Part shown: positions 18,856 through 29,390 of the stretch, one piece after another | Numbering within the stretch: position 1 is the stretch's first letter | How the letters are laid out: the number at the start of each line of letters is the position of its first letter | Source of the DNA: Triparma columacea | Lineage: Eukaryota; Sar; Bolidophyceae; Parmales; Triparmaceae | DNA: 32,356 nucleotides | NCBI GenBank assembly: GCA_030267965.1 | Contig: BRYA01000033.1 | Coordinates: 1-32,356 of the forward strand | Reading direction: 5' to 3' | Notes under the pieces: generated by a model | The model's input: the letters and a program-made list of their open reading frames with translations, nothing else | Database searches by the model: none | What the model was told of the DNA's origin: nothing | Program-made: the position numbers and the translations under genes

Positions 18856-21502
18856 ATGATTGCTATGCTGACAACCGCTAAGAGAACCACCGCAGTGAAG
18901 CAGATTGCAAGACTTCACACTCGACGCCAGATTGCTGCCCATCGCTCATTATCCACTAGCCTAGATGAGTGGACCCGCTTGGCTCGTAAGGAGAGTAAAT
19001 GCGGTGATGATAACGACCCCATGCAGTATTTGACTCATTTCACGCCTGAGGACCTTAAGTTGCGTCCTGTTTATCATGATTCCTCTGATGCCCCTGAGCT
19101 TCCTGGGGTGTACCCCTTTAAGCGCGGACCTTATGCCTCGATGTACACGATGCGCCCTTGGACAATCCGGCAGTACGCCGGTTTCTCTACCGCAGAGGAG
19201 TCCAACAAGTTTTACAAGAAGAACATGGCTGCAGGGCAGCAGGGTCTCTCAGTGGCGTTCGACCTCCCGACTCACCGCGGTTACGACAGTGACTCGCCGA
19301 GGGTTACGGGGGATGTTGGGATGGCGGGAGTGCCCATTGATTCCATTGAGGATATGAAGATATTGTTTGATGGAATTGACCTTTCCAAGGTTTCCGTCTC
19401 CATGACCATGAACGGCGGCGTCTTGCCCGTTCTCGCCATGTTCATTGCAACAGGGGAGGAGCAGGGAGTTCCCTTGGCTAAGCTTGCGGGGACGATTCAG
19501 AACGATATACTCAAGGAGTTTATGGTCAGGTGAGGAGAGATAATTTGTGCGACATCATGAGGATGGAGGAGCGCCACCAACCCATACCCACCCCACCTTC
19601 CGAAACTAACCTCTCGCCCCTGTCCCAGAAACACTTACATCTACCCCCCCAAATCTTCCATGCGCGTCATTGCCGATATTTTCGGCTACACCTCCACTCA
19701 CATGCCCAAGTACAACTCCATTTCAATCTCTGGTTACCACATGCAAGAGGCTGGGGCGGACGCCAAGCTCGAGCTCGGGTTCACCATCGCCGACGGTATC
19801 GAGTATGTCCGAACGGCTGACAAGGCGGGCCTTAAGGTCGACGATATTGCCCCCCGCCTCTCCTTCTTCTTTGCCATCGGGACCAACTATTACGTGGAAA
19901 TTGCGAAACTCAGGGCCGCTCGTAAACTCTGGGCCGAGCTCATGAAGAAGAACTTCGACCCCAAGAATCCAAAGTCCCTCCTCCTCCGCACGCACTGCCA
20001 GACTTCTGGGTACTCCCTGACGGAGCAGGTGAGAAATTGATAGCTGAATTCCAATCACCCCAATTTTCCCACCCCAAAACACACAACACTCACTCTATCA
20101 CCTACGCGACTCGCTCTACTCTTTGCAGGATCCTTACAATAACGTCGTCCGAACCACCATAGAGGCCATGGCGGCCGTGCAGGGTGGCACACAGTCGCTC
20201 CACACCAACTCCCTCGATGAGGCCATCGGGCTCCCCACCGAATTTTCTGCTCGCATCGCCCGTAACACCCAGCTCATTATCCAGGAGGAGACTGACATTT
20301 GCAAGGTCGCCGACCCTTGGGGAGGAAGTTACATGATGGAAAAACTCACCGACGACCTTTACGCAGAGGCGCTATCCGTCATTGAGGAAGTAGAGGAACT
20401 GGGGGGCATGACGGAAGCCATCAACTCGGGGATGGCCAAGTTAAGGATTGAGGAGAGTGCCACGAAGAAACAGGCGCGAATTGACACTCAGGAGGACGTT
20501 GTCGTCGGAGTCAATAAATACAGACTTGAGGTGAGCCGGAACAAAGGTAATATGAGAACTCAATAAATTATGTAACTCATTCCGTGCAATTCATTTGGCT
20601 TGTCGCAGAACGAGGACATGGTCGAGGTCCTAAGCATCGACAATGAGGCCGTCAGGAAGTCGCAGATGGATAGAATCAACGATACGAAAAGAGACAGAGA
20701 CGAGGACAAGGCCCAGGCTGCTCTAGACGCGCTCAAAAAGTCGGGGGCTCTGGAGGAGGTGAGAACTGGCGAGGGTTAAGAGCGAGAGCGAAGTGACGCT
20801 TCATTACATTTAACTTCCTTCTTATCTCCATATTCCAAACGCCCTTACCCCTCCCCATTGCAGTCAACCTCAGACGGGAACCACCCTTCCAACCTTCTCG
20901 CCCTCGCTGTGGATGCAGCGAAGGCGCGCTGCACCGTCGGAGAGATTAGCGACGCTCTTGAGTTCTCTTGGGGTCGGCACGTACCGGACACCAGCATCGT
21001 CCAGGGCGCTTACGCAGCCACCTACACAGGGGCGTCCTCCAAGAGCAAAGGGGAGTACGAGAAGGTCCTCAGCGCCGTTGAGGAGTTCGGGGAGAGCGAA
21101 GGGAGGAGGCCCCGCATCTTGGTCGCGAAGATGGGGCAGGACGGACACGATAGGGGAGCAAAGGTTATCTCCTCGGGCTTCTCGGATCTTGGATACGACG
21201 TTGATGTCGGGCCTCTGTTCCAGACTCCTCGAGAGGTCGCGCAGCAGGCCGTCGACAACGACGTGCATGTCATCGGGGTCAGCTCACAGGCTGCCGGGCA
21301 CAAGTCCCTCGTCCCCAGCCTCGTCAAGGAGCTCGAGGACATGGGAGCGGAGGACATTGTTATTGTTTGCGGGGGGGTTATACCACCTCAGGACTACGAC
21401 TTTCTCTACGAGGCTGGAGCCAACGCCATCTTTGGCCCTGGAACTAGAATTACCGACGCTGCCCTTGGGGTTCTGGAGAAAATTCCGAGGGGCAAGGTGT
21501 AA
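18856..21502 (+). CDS. MUT: Methylmalonyl-CoA mutase, mitochondrial, B12-dependent
   Basis: Exons: 18856-19529, 19629-20028, 20129-20530, 20609-20758 and 20864-21502 (754 residues). The enzyme interconverts (R)-methylmalonyl-CoA and succinyl-CoA with adenosylcobalamin, the last step of propionyl-CoA breakdown feeding the citric acid cycle. The N-terminus is Arg-rich and amphipathic ([18 protein letters not shown]), as expected of a mitochondrial targeting peptide. The TIM-barrel domain carries [31 protein letters not shown], the substrate-site stretch [15 protein letters not shown], and [21 protein letters not shown]. The C-terminal cobalamin domain has the base-off motif D-x-H-x-x-G at about residues 635-640 ([11 protein letters not shown]), then [12 protein letters not shown] and [10 protein letters not shown]. 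It is full length with both domains in one chain, as in animal-type enzymes, and appears functional. Confidence 0.97.
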
Positions 21503-21589
21503 TAAGCGAAGTGTTTAAAGGAGTTTTGGGGAGAGAGGGAAAATGGGGCGGTAGAACTGCACTTAATGAATGCAGAATCGATTTTTCAG

Positions 21590-21595
21590 AATAAA
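21590..21595 (+). terminator. Poly(A) signal, methylmalonyl-CoA mutase
   Basis: An exact AATAAA lies 88 bases after the mutase stop and ends 8 bases before the stop codon of the opposing coiled-coil gene. Cleavage 10-30 bases downstream would fall inside that gene. Confidence 0.55.
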
Positions 21596-21603
21596 ACGTA
21601 AAT

Positions 21604-24084
21604 CTAAATGTTCCCGTCCTTCTGCCTTTGTTCCACTTGTTCCCTCGCCGTCTTCAGCGCGAGCGCCAGTACCTCCTCATGCTGCCTCGTGTACCTCAGC
21701 ATCCTGTTGCTCGCCTCGTTCCTCTCCCTCGCGAATCTCTCCCTCATTTCCTGTACTCCCCCCTCGGCCACGCCCCCGTCCAGCATCTCCCTCAGCTTCG
21801 TCTCCCGCTCCTCCTCCTTAACCTGCTCTTCCTTGAGTATCCGAAGGAGCTCCAAATTCTGACGTTTCCTTATGGCCTCCACCTCGTAATACGGGTCAGA
21901 CGGCGCCTCGAACCTCCTGGGGTTGCTAATAACGCCCAACCCCCCTGCTGCGTTGTCCGCGTTGTTAAAGCCTTCGGATCCGGGGATTCTGGGGAAGGAG
22001 AGGTTCCCCCCCTCGAGTCCTCCCGGCGCGGTCTTTGGTGTCTTGCCTCTCTTCGCGGTCTTCTTCTTGTTGCTGGGCGTCGGCTCTTCTTTGCTCCCCT
22101 TGATGATTCTCTTCACCGTCTTCTTCTTCTTCGTACCCCCAGCCCCCCCTCCAGCCCCTCCCCATCCGAGCAGATCGTTGATCATTTCCGTCGCCTCCTC
22201 AATGCTACCCCCGCTTTTCAACAGGTCCTTCATTTTCTCGTTGCTCATGGCCTTCTTCGCGAGCTCCTGAACCCTGTGCTTCTCAATCAGCGCGTCGTTC
22301 GCCGCGATCTCCTTCTTGAGTTTGATCTTGGCCCTCTCCTCCTTGACCTTGTTGAGTTTGTCCTCGTCCGCCTGCATCTTCTCTGTGATTTTCGACCTCT
22401 TGTACTCGTCCCCCATGAACTTCCTCATCATGTTGGTCTGCACCTCTTCCTCCTTGAGCATTCTTCGAATCATCCGAGCCTCGATATCCTTGGTCGACTG
22501 AAGCTCGGCGAGGATCTCCTTCTTTTGCTCTTCGTCCTCCTTCTTCATCCTGTCAGCTGGTTCCTTCAGAAGTCCTCTGGCCGTAAGTCTCTTGTTGATC
22601 TCGTCTTCCTTCCTCTTAATTTCCATGGCCCTCTCCTCGGATTCCCTGTCTAGCTTTGCCTTCGTCTCCCTCCTCTTCTGATTCTCCCTCTCCAGCTCGA
22701 GCCTCCTCTCCTCTCTCTTGATCTCTTCCTCCTCGTCCATAATCTCCTTCCTCAGCTTGGCAGCCTCCTCCTTCTCCTCGAACTTCAGCCTCTTCATGAC
22801 GAGAATCTCCTCACTTGTCCTTTGGGCCTCCTCTATCCTCTCCTTCGCCTTGTCCCTCCTCCTTTTGTACTCCAAGGCCCTGTTTCGGTTCGCCTCCTGT
22901 ACCTTCATCATCCGAACCGCGTCCCTCTTCCTCGCCAGAGCGTCCGCCGCCAGTATGTCCTCCTGTTGCTTCTTGAAGATCGCCTCCGTCGCCTCCCTCT
23001 TCTCCTGCGTCTTCCGAGCCCTATAAGAGAATGGTGCGAATGGGGGGAATGGTGCGGATGGGAAAATGTCAGCGGCTGTCGCCTATCATCACTTGTCGTG
23101 TACTTTCTCGCGCGCCGAATTCTCACCTCTCCTTGGCCTTCTCTATCGCTTCCTTCCTCTCCAATTCCTTCTTCATTGCCATCTCCTGAGCGAGTCTAAT
23201 GTTTTCCTCGAACTGCCTCGCCATCCTCCTTCTCGTCCTTTCATCCTCCTCCTCCTTCTTCCTTTTGATCGCCTCCCCAGCCTTGAAGGACTTCTCCATC
23301 TTTCTTCGACGGACTATCTCCTTCTCCTCCTTCCGCCTCTGGTCCTTCAGTAGCTGTCTCTCCTCCCTCTCCCTCTGTTCCGCTTCTTTCGCCCCCCTCT
23401 TCATCTCGTAAACCAGCAGCTGCTTCAGCTCCTTCTCGGTCTTTATCTGGATCTTCTCGAGGTACTTGGCCTCCCTCTCCATTAGCACCTCCTCGGCGCT
23501 CTTGCCCTCCTCCTTTTTCTCCTCACCACCATAACCATCCTTCTTCTTGCCCTTCTTTGATTTACCCAAGCCCTACGGTTAGCGTAAAAATGTTAATGTT
23601 AGTGATTATCAGTGTTTATCCCTTAGTACCTTTCGTCTTGCTCTTTCTCGTTCCCCATACTCACCTCCATCATAATAACCCTATCCCTCTCTTTCCCGAG
23701 TTTCCTAATAAGTTTCCTCCTACTAATTTCCCCTCTCTCCATCCTAAGTCTCGCCACGTCCTCCACCTTCGTCGCCACACACTCTCTGACGGTAGGGTCG
23801 TCCTTTACCAAGGCCATGTAATAGGCCATGGGTTGAGGGACCAAATCGTCAACAGTCACACCCGCCAGTTTGCAGACCTCAATCGAACGGGGGGAGGAGA
23901 GGTAGGGACGGGTACCTACTGGGAAGTCGTGGGTCGAGAAGTTGGAGAGGTTTATAGGAACCGGGTCAGGGTTCGGGGGATGGGAAGTAGAAGAATTGAC
24001 TGAACCCGAGGAGGTTGGGAGGGGGAGGAGGGGAGACAAGGGAGGACCTGGGGGGGCGGGACTACCTAAGACGTCGGCGGACAT
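21604..24084 (-). CDS. Long coiled-coil protein, CCDC177/trichohyalin-like
   Basis: Proposed exons: 23665-24084, 23127-23572 and 21604-23020 (760 residues), phases consistent. Residues 1-60 are Pro/Ser-rich. Residues 63-85 contain SPRSIEVCKLAGVTVDDLVP, a short motif that introduces many algal and animal coiled-coil proteins (CCDC177/CCDC185-like). The central part and the C-terminal region are almost pure Glu/Lys/Arg/Gln helix with long heptad stretches. They are broken by a Gly/Lys-rich hinge around residues 525-590 (GWGGAGGGAGGTKKKK). Proteins of this type are often axonemal or basal-body associated, which would suit a flagellated stage; that role is inference. There are no membrane segments. 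The gene is convergent with the mutase, 101 bases between stops. Confidence 0.75.
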
Positions 24085-24309
24085 TGTGGAACGTGCAGTT
24101 TGGGGGGGGGGAGGGGGGGGGATTGAAACGGCTTTGGAGAATTGGAGGGTGGTCTGTTCTGCTTAATTTAACGAAGGAATTCGATCAAGAAAGTGATTTT
24201 TTCTTTTTTCTGGAAACAATTTAAGTGGGACAATGTTTGAGCGCCAATAACGAGTGTAAAATTTGTTGTCAATAACCTCCTTTCTAATTCCCCTCCTTCT
24301 CCCCCCCCC

Positions 24310-25029
24310 TCATAGCATTTCGTTCCCCCCCCTCTTCTCGATACCTTCCCTGTCGTTCTTCCTCGTAATCCTCCTCCCCATGAAGAATCCCCCAACCAGT
24401 CCAACCGCTACGCACATCGCGACCCCTCCAGCAATCATCGGTATATCCTCCCCTTCAATCCCCTCCCCCTCACCCTCCCCCCTCGCATTAGTAGTCTTGT
24501 GTTCAAAATCCTCCTCCCCCTGTTCCTCATCAAATACAATCCCCTCCCCAAGTCCGCACCTAGTCCTAATACATTCCGCCGCGTTTCTAACCCTCTCATC
24601 CTCCCCCCCCCTTTTTTCATACGCCTCCAAAGCCTTAATATTCGTAGCCTCGCATACGATATCTTGTATGTAACTACACCCACCTGCATTGGCAACGTAG
24701 GATGAAAACGCCCATTGACATACACACCAATTAACAACTGGACAACGTCCAGTGCTACCGTCGCAAGGCATTGAGGATGAACACCAATCAGGTTGTCCTG
24801 TAACAGCGCAGAAATTACCACCAGAGGTGGAAGAGAGGTTTATACATATATGATGGGAACCATGATCGTCATTTGTTTCTACACACTCTCCCGAACGTGT
24901 GAAACCTGTTAAAGCCATACCTTCGGAGCTACATGACGTTAGAGGTGTACCTAGGACATTGGTGTAACAGGAAACGAGTGGGATGTGGAAGGTTAATAAG
25001 GTTATGATTGAGAGAAGGGGGAGAAACAT
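24310..25029 (-). CDS. Membrane-anchored DUF2237 protein
   Basis: From the ATG at 25029 the protein has 239 residues. The open frame runs to 25116, but the internal Met begins a classic signal peptide (MFLPLLSIITLLTFHIPLVSC), so the shorter start is chosen. The next part matches the DUF2237 pattern: NVLGTPLTSCS, ALTGFTRSGECVET, GSHHICINL, WCVCQWAF and CEATNIKALEAYE, in that order and rich in Cys. An acidic linker (EGEGEGIEGEDI) leads to one transmembrane helix at about 196-216 and a basic cytosolic tail (MGRRITRKNDREG), giving type I topology. DUF2237 is usually found as a small soluble bacterial or algal protein of unknown function, so display on a membrane is notable. The family call is good; the role is unknown. 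Confidence 0.75.
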   Translation of the reverse strand: MFLPLLSIITLLTFHIPLVSCYTNVLGTPLTSCSSEGMALTGFTRSGECVETNDDHGSHHICINLSSTSGGNFCAVTGQPDWCSSSMPCDGSTGRCPVVNWCVCQWAFSSYVANAGGCSYIQDIVCEATNIKALEAYEKRGGEDERVRNAAECIRTRCGLGEGIVFDEEQGEEDFEHKTTNARGEGEGEGIEGEDIPMIAGGVAMCVAVGLVGGFFMGRRITRKNDREGIEKRGGNEML

Positions 25030-25679
25030 TTCGGATGATGTTACGGGTATATGAGGTATGGGAGGGGGGCGGGTGCTTGAAGGTTTGGTTACGCTGAGAA
25101 AAATATTACAGGGCAAGAAGATTTGGAAGGGGGATGAGTCACAAAGGTTTTCTGTTCTTCAAATCTTAATTGGTTTATTGGTTAACTAAAACCTTTTCTT
25201 TCCCATATTTCCGACGTGGTAGTTTCCCGTTATTATTACCCCCACCCACCCCCCCACCGTTCATCGCTCACCTCTCCCTGGTCACTTGTAGATGCTTTTA
25301 ATACATATTAAGTTTAACAATTGGTTGAAGGGGGCATGTGGCGTCTTAACATATTTCTACTTCACGCCTGCACGATTTTCGGCATCTCTTGTTTATTTTT
25401 TTGCCGCGCAGCATTCGTTTTAGAAAACGTTTTGAGAGAAAATGGTTAAAACACAACACACACACTCCTTCTCCTTTCCCTCCGACTTTCTCAATTTCCA
25501 TAATCCTCAGTTTTCTTCGTGTTTAACTCAATTGAGTCTAATATACCTATAACTCACCTCACAATACCATCAGCATCACACACATATCAATAAACCCTCC
25601 GTAACCTGTGTCAGAACACCAATTTCCTCCTCCTCTCCCCCTCTATCGTTCCCTCTCTCTTCATCCCCCCCTCTCCCTC
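25030..25679. other. Divergent spacer, 650 bp, between DUF2237 gene and unknown gene
   Basis: This interval holds the promoters of two divergent genes. It is AT-richer than the coding parts and contains C runs near 25240, CA-rich sequence near 25453, and a C/T-rich leader from about 25616 to the ATG at 25680. No RNA gene, repeat or further exon was recognised. Confidence 0.45.
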
Positions 25680-26792
25680 ATGTCATCCTCCCCCGTATTA
25701 TCCACCCTAATATCCCCCACCCTTCCATTCACATCATCCCTCCTTCTAACCCCACCTGAACGTACGTGTATATTACAACTTTATGGGACGATTATTGAAA
25801 TTGAAGGTATACTCGATATCATTGAAGGTAGAAACTGGGGTTGTTATGCTGTTGGTTTTGAGGATGGTGGGGGGGGAGGGAGGGGACTGAAGACAAGAGC
25901 TATTAGAGGACTTGTTGGGGGTATGGTTGAGGGGAGAAATGAGGAGGAGGGAGGGAAAGGGGATGGGGTGGAGGAGGGGAGTGGAGGGAAGGTTGAGAAG
26001 GACGTCAAGGTGAGGTAGTGGGGGGGGGGGTGTTGAAGAGTTTATTATACCACTTTGAAATACAACCGTCCTTAGGAACAAACACAACACCACACAACAA
26101 TTGTATCCATATTCTTCTCAACACTTAAACTAAATCCCCCCTCCCACCCCCCCCCCCACCCCCAGTCCCCTCGTACCTTAACCTACACACTACACCCTCA
26201 ATCCCTCTCCCCTCCCTACCCTCCAATATCCTCCCACCTATCATCACTTCTAGATACGGTCCCGTCAATAATCTCAGCGCTTGAAATCCACTCAACAACA
26301 AACGTAAATACAGCGGTTGAGTTATTCGATTTAGAACCATACGATCCACCCCATCAAGATCCTAACAAAGGTGGGAATGGTACTACACTTGATGTAAACT
26401 TCACAACCTGGCTCCGTACTCTCTCCAATACGTCGAAAGGTGGTAACAAGATGTTATGTGGTGTTATCCTTAACCAGCTCGTACTCCGATCCCGGTTATG
26501 GTTAACTGGAGGGTGTGGTGGGGTTAAGGGGGGGGTTGGGATGGAAGATTGGGTGCAGAGGGTTTTAAAGGAAGCTGATATAGGGAGGGAGGAGGGTAAG
26601 GTTAGTAGTACTGCTGAAAAAACTACTACTGATAAAGACACTGATAAAGACACTACGAAGAAGACACCGAAGAGGAAGAGAGAAGAGGATGGGGGGAGGA
26701 ACCCTAGTCAACCTACACCTAGTCCACCGGAAATGGGAGGGGAACCGGGTTTGAGTTTACATGAATTGGGGGATGGAAGCTTTTACGAATGA
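25680..26792 (+). CDS. Unknown two-exon protein
   Basis: Proposed exons: 25680-26009 and 26166-26792 (318 residues). The first exon ends AAG|GTGAGG. The second begins after a long C tract and CCCCCAG, which is the acceptor that restores frame; the nearer TAG at 26251-26253 gives an early stop. Recognisable stretches are ERTCILQLYGTIIEIEGILD, GRNWGCYAVGFEDGG and WLRTLSNTSKGGNKMLCGV. A Gly/Glu-rich linker ends the first exon. The C-terminal region is basic then Pro-rich, with a nuclear-localisation-like cluster (KKTPKRKREED). No membrane segments, signal peptide or known domain were recognised. A nuclear location is a reasonable inference; function unknown. Confidence 0.6.
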
Positions 26793-26910
26793 AGGGGAGA
26801 GAGAGAGGGGAGAGGGGAGAAGGGAGAGGGGATGAAGGCAGTATTGTTTTCCAAGTTGCATTCGTTTGAATTAAATCGTTTTTCTTTTGTTGATCTGTTT
26901 TGGAGTCATG

Positions 26911-26916
26911 AATAAA
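26911..26916 (+). terminator. Poly(A) signal, unknown two-exon gene
   Basis: An exact AATAAA lies 119 bases after the stop at 26792, downstream of a GA-rich repeat (about 26795-26835). Confidence 0.5.
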
Positions 26917-27042
26917 AGGGGGGTATGAGTAAATTCTTCGTTCCTTCGAATTTCCCGAAGTCTTTCATAAACGGAGTCAAAGAAGGAGAGATCGGATTTG
27001 AGGAATTCCTGGAATTCCAACATTTCCTTTGAATGAAGTTGA

Positions 27043-29352
27043 ATGAGTTTTAAACATTCCTGTTATCATCCGTTATCGGTTGAATGTGGTGTATCGTGTA
27101 ATTTGGTGCCATCAAATGGTTCAAACGGCTCAAATAGTTCCAATGGAAGTGTTTTAAAGTCACAGTCACATCGATCTAATTTAGGAATGAAGAATTTGGG
27201 AAACAATTTGGGACAACAAACACACACAACAAGCACACAAGCACACACACAAACACGTTTAAATAGTCGTCAAGGATTGCAACACCATTCGCAACAACAA
27301 TCTAAACAACACATGATCAATCAAGGCATCAATCAAGGCAACAATCAAGGAGGATTTGAAGATAGTTATTATACTTCATTTCTATCATCATCACAAGCTG
27401 AATCTGATAAACGTAAGGAGGGAGATGGAGGGAATGAAGGGAATGGAGGAGATAATGGAGGAAAAGAACACAAAGAACACAAAGAAGGCAAAGAACACAA
27501 AGAGCAAATACTAATGTGCGGAGATTGCTTAGAGGGATTTATTAAAGAGAGAAGGACTACAATACAACTCATTCACAACAAAATTAGGATAATTAAAGAA
27601 CAAAGGAGAAGAGAGAAAGAAAATAGGAACAACAAACAACAACAACAAGCAGCAGTCAGACAACAACCACAACAACAACACACCACACACGCCACACAAC
27701 ACACCACACAACAAAACACAGAAAAACAACTGCCCATCCAAGAACTAAGCTCCAGAGTCCTCGCGCTTCGTTCTGAATGCCGAGATCTTCAAGACTACAA
27801 CACAAAGCTAGGTTTCAAAATCTGCACCTCCCGCACCTCCATCCCATCAGACCCTCCCCCCCCACCCGTCCCCCCACCCTCAACTCAAACCTTAACCCAA
27901 ACTGTGAACCTACTACACGAGACTATACTACCACCGTTAGTAACATCGTACTTACAAACCCGAGTATACGCATCAGATATATTCAATTTAAAAGCCTACA
28001 CAATATTCAATTCCTTCTCCATCACCGCCGGATCCGGTTCCATCGGTCGTTCTATAATGGGTTTAAAATGGACGTGCGATATTGGTAGATACTGGAATGG
28101 GATGGAAGGGAAAGGGAGAGAAGTTGTGTTGGAGAACGCAAATGGAGTGTTGTGGAATGTTGTTAGGGTTATTAGGAGATTGGAGGAACTTGAGGGGATT
28201 TACTTTAGGGAAGAGGTGAGACCTTTGTAAGGGAGAGTTTTACAAGAGACGCCGCAGGCGCAGAGTTAATGGGAGTAACTCTTCGCGCGAGGCTGTAGCG
28301 AAGAGTTAAGGGGAGGGGGAGGGTTCGGGGAGACTTTTACAAGAGAGAGAGAAGGAAGGGAGGGTGATGATGATAAGTGGTAGAAAAAACTAAGACCTTA
28401 CTCCCCCTTTCCCACGTCCCCCCCTCCACACACACACACAACATGCAACCTTAGGATGATATAACCTCCCCTTCAACCTCCCCACCACTTTCATCAAAGT
28501 CACCGTCAGGTTGGGGTGCAGTATCATCAGTCAGTTACTTCAACCCGAAAAAACCACCCCAACCCCCCCATACCCTTAGAACAACAACGGACACCGGTAA
28601 TAAAGCAATGAGGGAAAGAAAGGTTGTTGTTGTTGATGGTGTACGAGGTATTGGAGGGGTTACTGATGGGTATGGGACTACTCATGTATTAGATATATTC
28701 CATTCCCATGAAGGTGAAAAACAGGAGGAGAGTTTTAATAGAGAGAAGAGTTTGATGAAGGGGGAAGGGAAGGAAGGAGAGGGAGGAAGGGGAGAGGCTA
28801 TGGACCCTTTTCAAGAAAGGTAAGGATCTTCGTGTTAGGGGACAAACCTGGGGGGGGTTTGGGTTTTTGTGGGGGGTTTTGTTATGTTATATACTCACAC
28901 GGAAAAACGTCACACGGCTGTTGTATTGAAGTAATACTCCGAGTGCGACTGATAACGTAAAAAGGAGGATAAGCAACGTGGGGTTAGGTCTTATGAGGAA
29001 GGGTATGGAGATCGTTAGTAATATATCTCTAGGTAATAACAATACACATGAGAACAACATGGAGGGAGATATAAAAGGGAGGGATGGTTCATCGAAAGAT
29101 CAATTAAGGAACGAGATTAGAAACAAGACGAACGTAAACAAAGGTGTAAAAGAATCTCAATCTTCAAACAACATCTCAATAGCCTCGACGTACGTAGTCC
29201 CCCAGTCATTCAGATTGGCGTTCGAGGTACTTGTTACTGTGATTATAAACACATGCGAGAAACACGGGGTTGATCTGGAGGGCGTGGAAGGGAGAGATGT
29301 TATTGGGATGTGCAAAAGAATGGAATGCAAATTCGAAAAGGGGGGAAGATAG
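27043..29352 (+). CDS. Unknown protein: Cys pairs, Gln/Asn-rich region, coiled coil; possibly ATG14-like
   Basis: Proposed exons: 27043-28215, 28455-28819 and 28932-29352 (652 residues), phases consistent. The N-terminus carries spaced Cys (CYHPLSVECGVSC). A long Asn/Gln/His/Ser and Lys-Glu-His low-complexity region follows to about residue 155, then MCGDCLEGFIKERRTTIQLI, which runs straight into a basic helix (KIRIIKEQRRREKENR). After a Gln/Thr/His-rich linker comes a probable second helix (LSSRVLALRSECRDLQDY). The later exons contain WGAVSSVSYFNPKKP and STYVVPQSFRLAFEVLV. Two Cys clusters followed by coiled coil recall ATG14 or UVRAG-type subunits of the PI3-kinase complex in autophagy, but no diagnostic motif is present, so this is only a suggestion. 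The second and third exons could belong to a separate gene. Confidence 0.55.
28238..28346 (+). repeat. Intronic inverted repeats flanked by a 12-bp direct repeat
   Basis: The first intron of the preceding gene contains TTTTACAAGAGA at 28238-28249 and again at 28335-28346. Between them lie TAACTCTTCGC (28276-28286) and its perfect complement GCGAAGAGTTA (28298-28308), plus a third copy AGAGTTA (28263-28269) that can pair with the same strand. There is also a CGCC/GGCG mini-hairpin. It could be a small non-coding insertion or an RNA structure. Confidence 0.6.
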
Positions 29353-29390
29353 TAAAAGGGGATTTTTCGATCGTACATGTATTGTTTAGT

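Noticed and set aside
21628..23411. Plus-strand Leu/Pro/Ser-rich frames opposite the coiled-coil gene
   Set aside because: Reverse complements of Glu/Lys/Arg codons give such frames; the minus strand has consistent exons and heptads.
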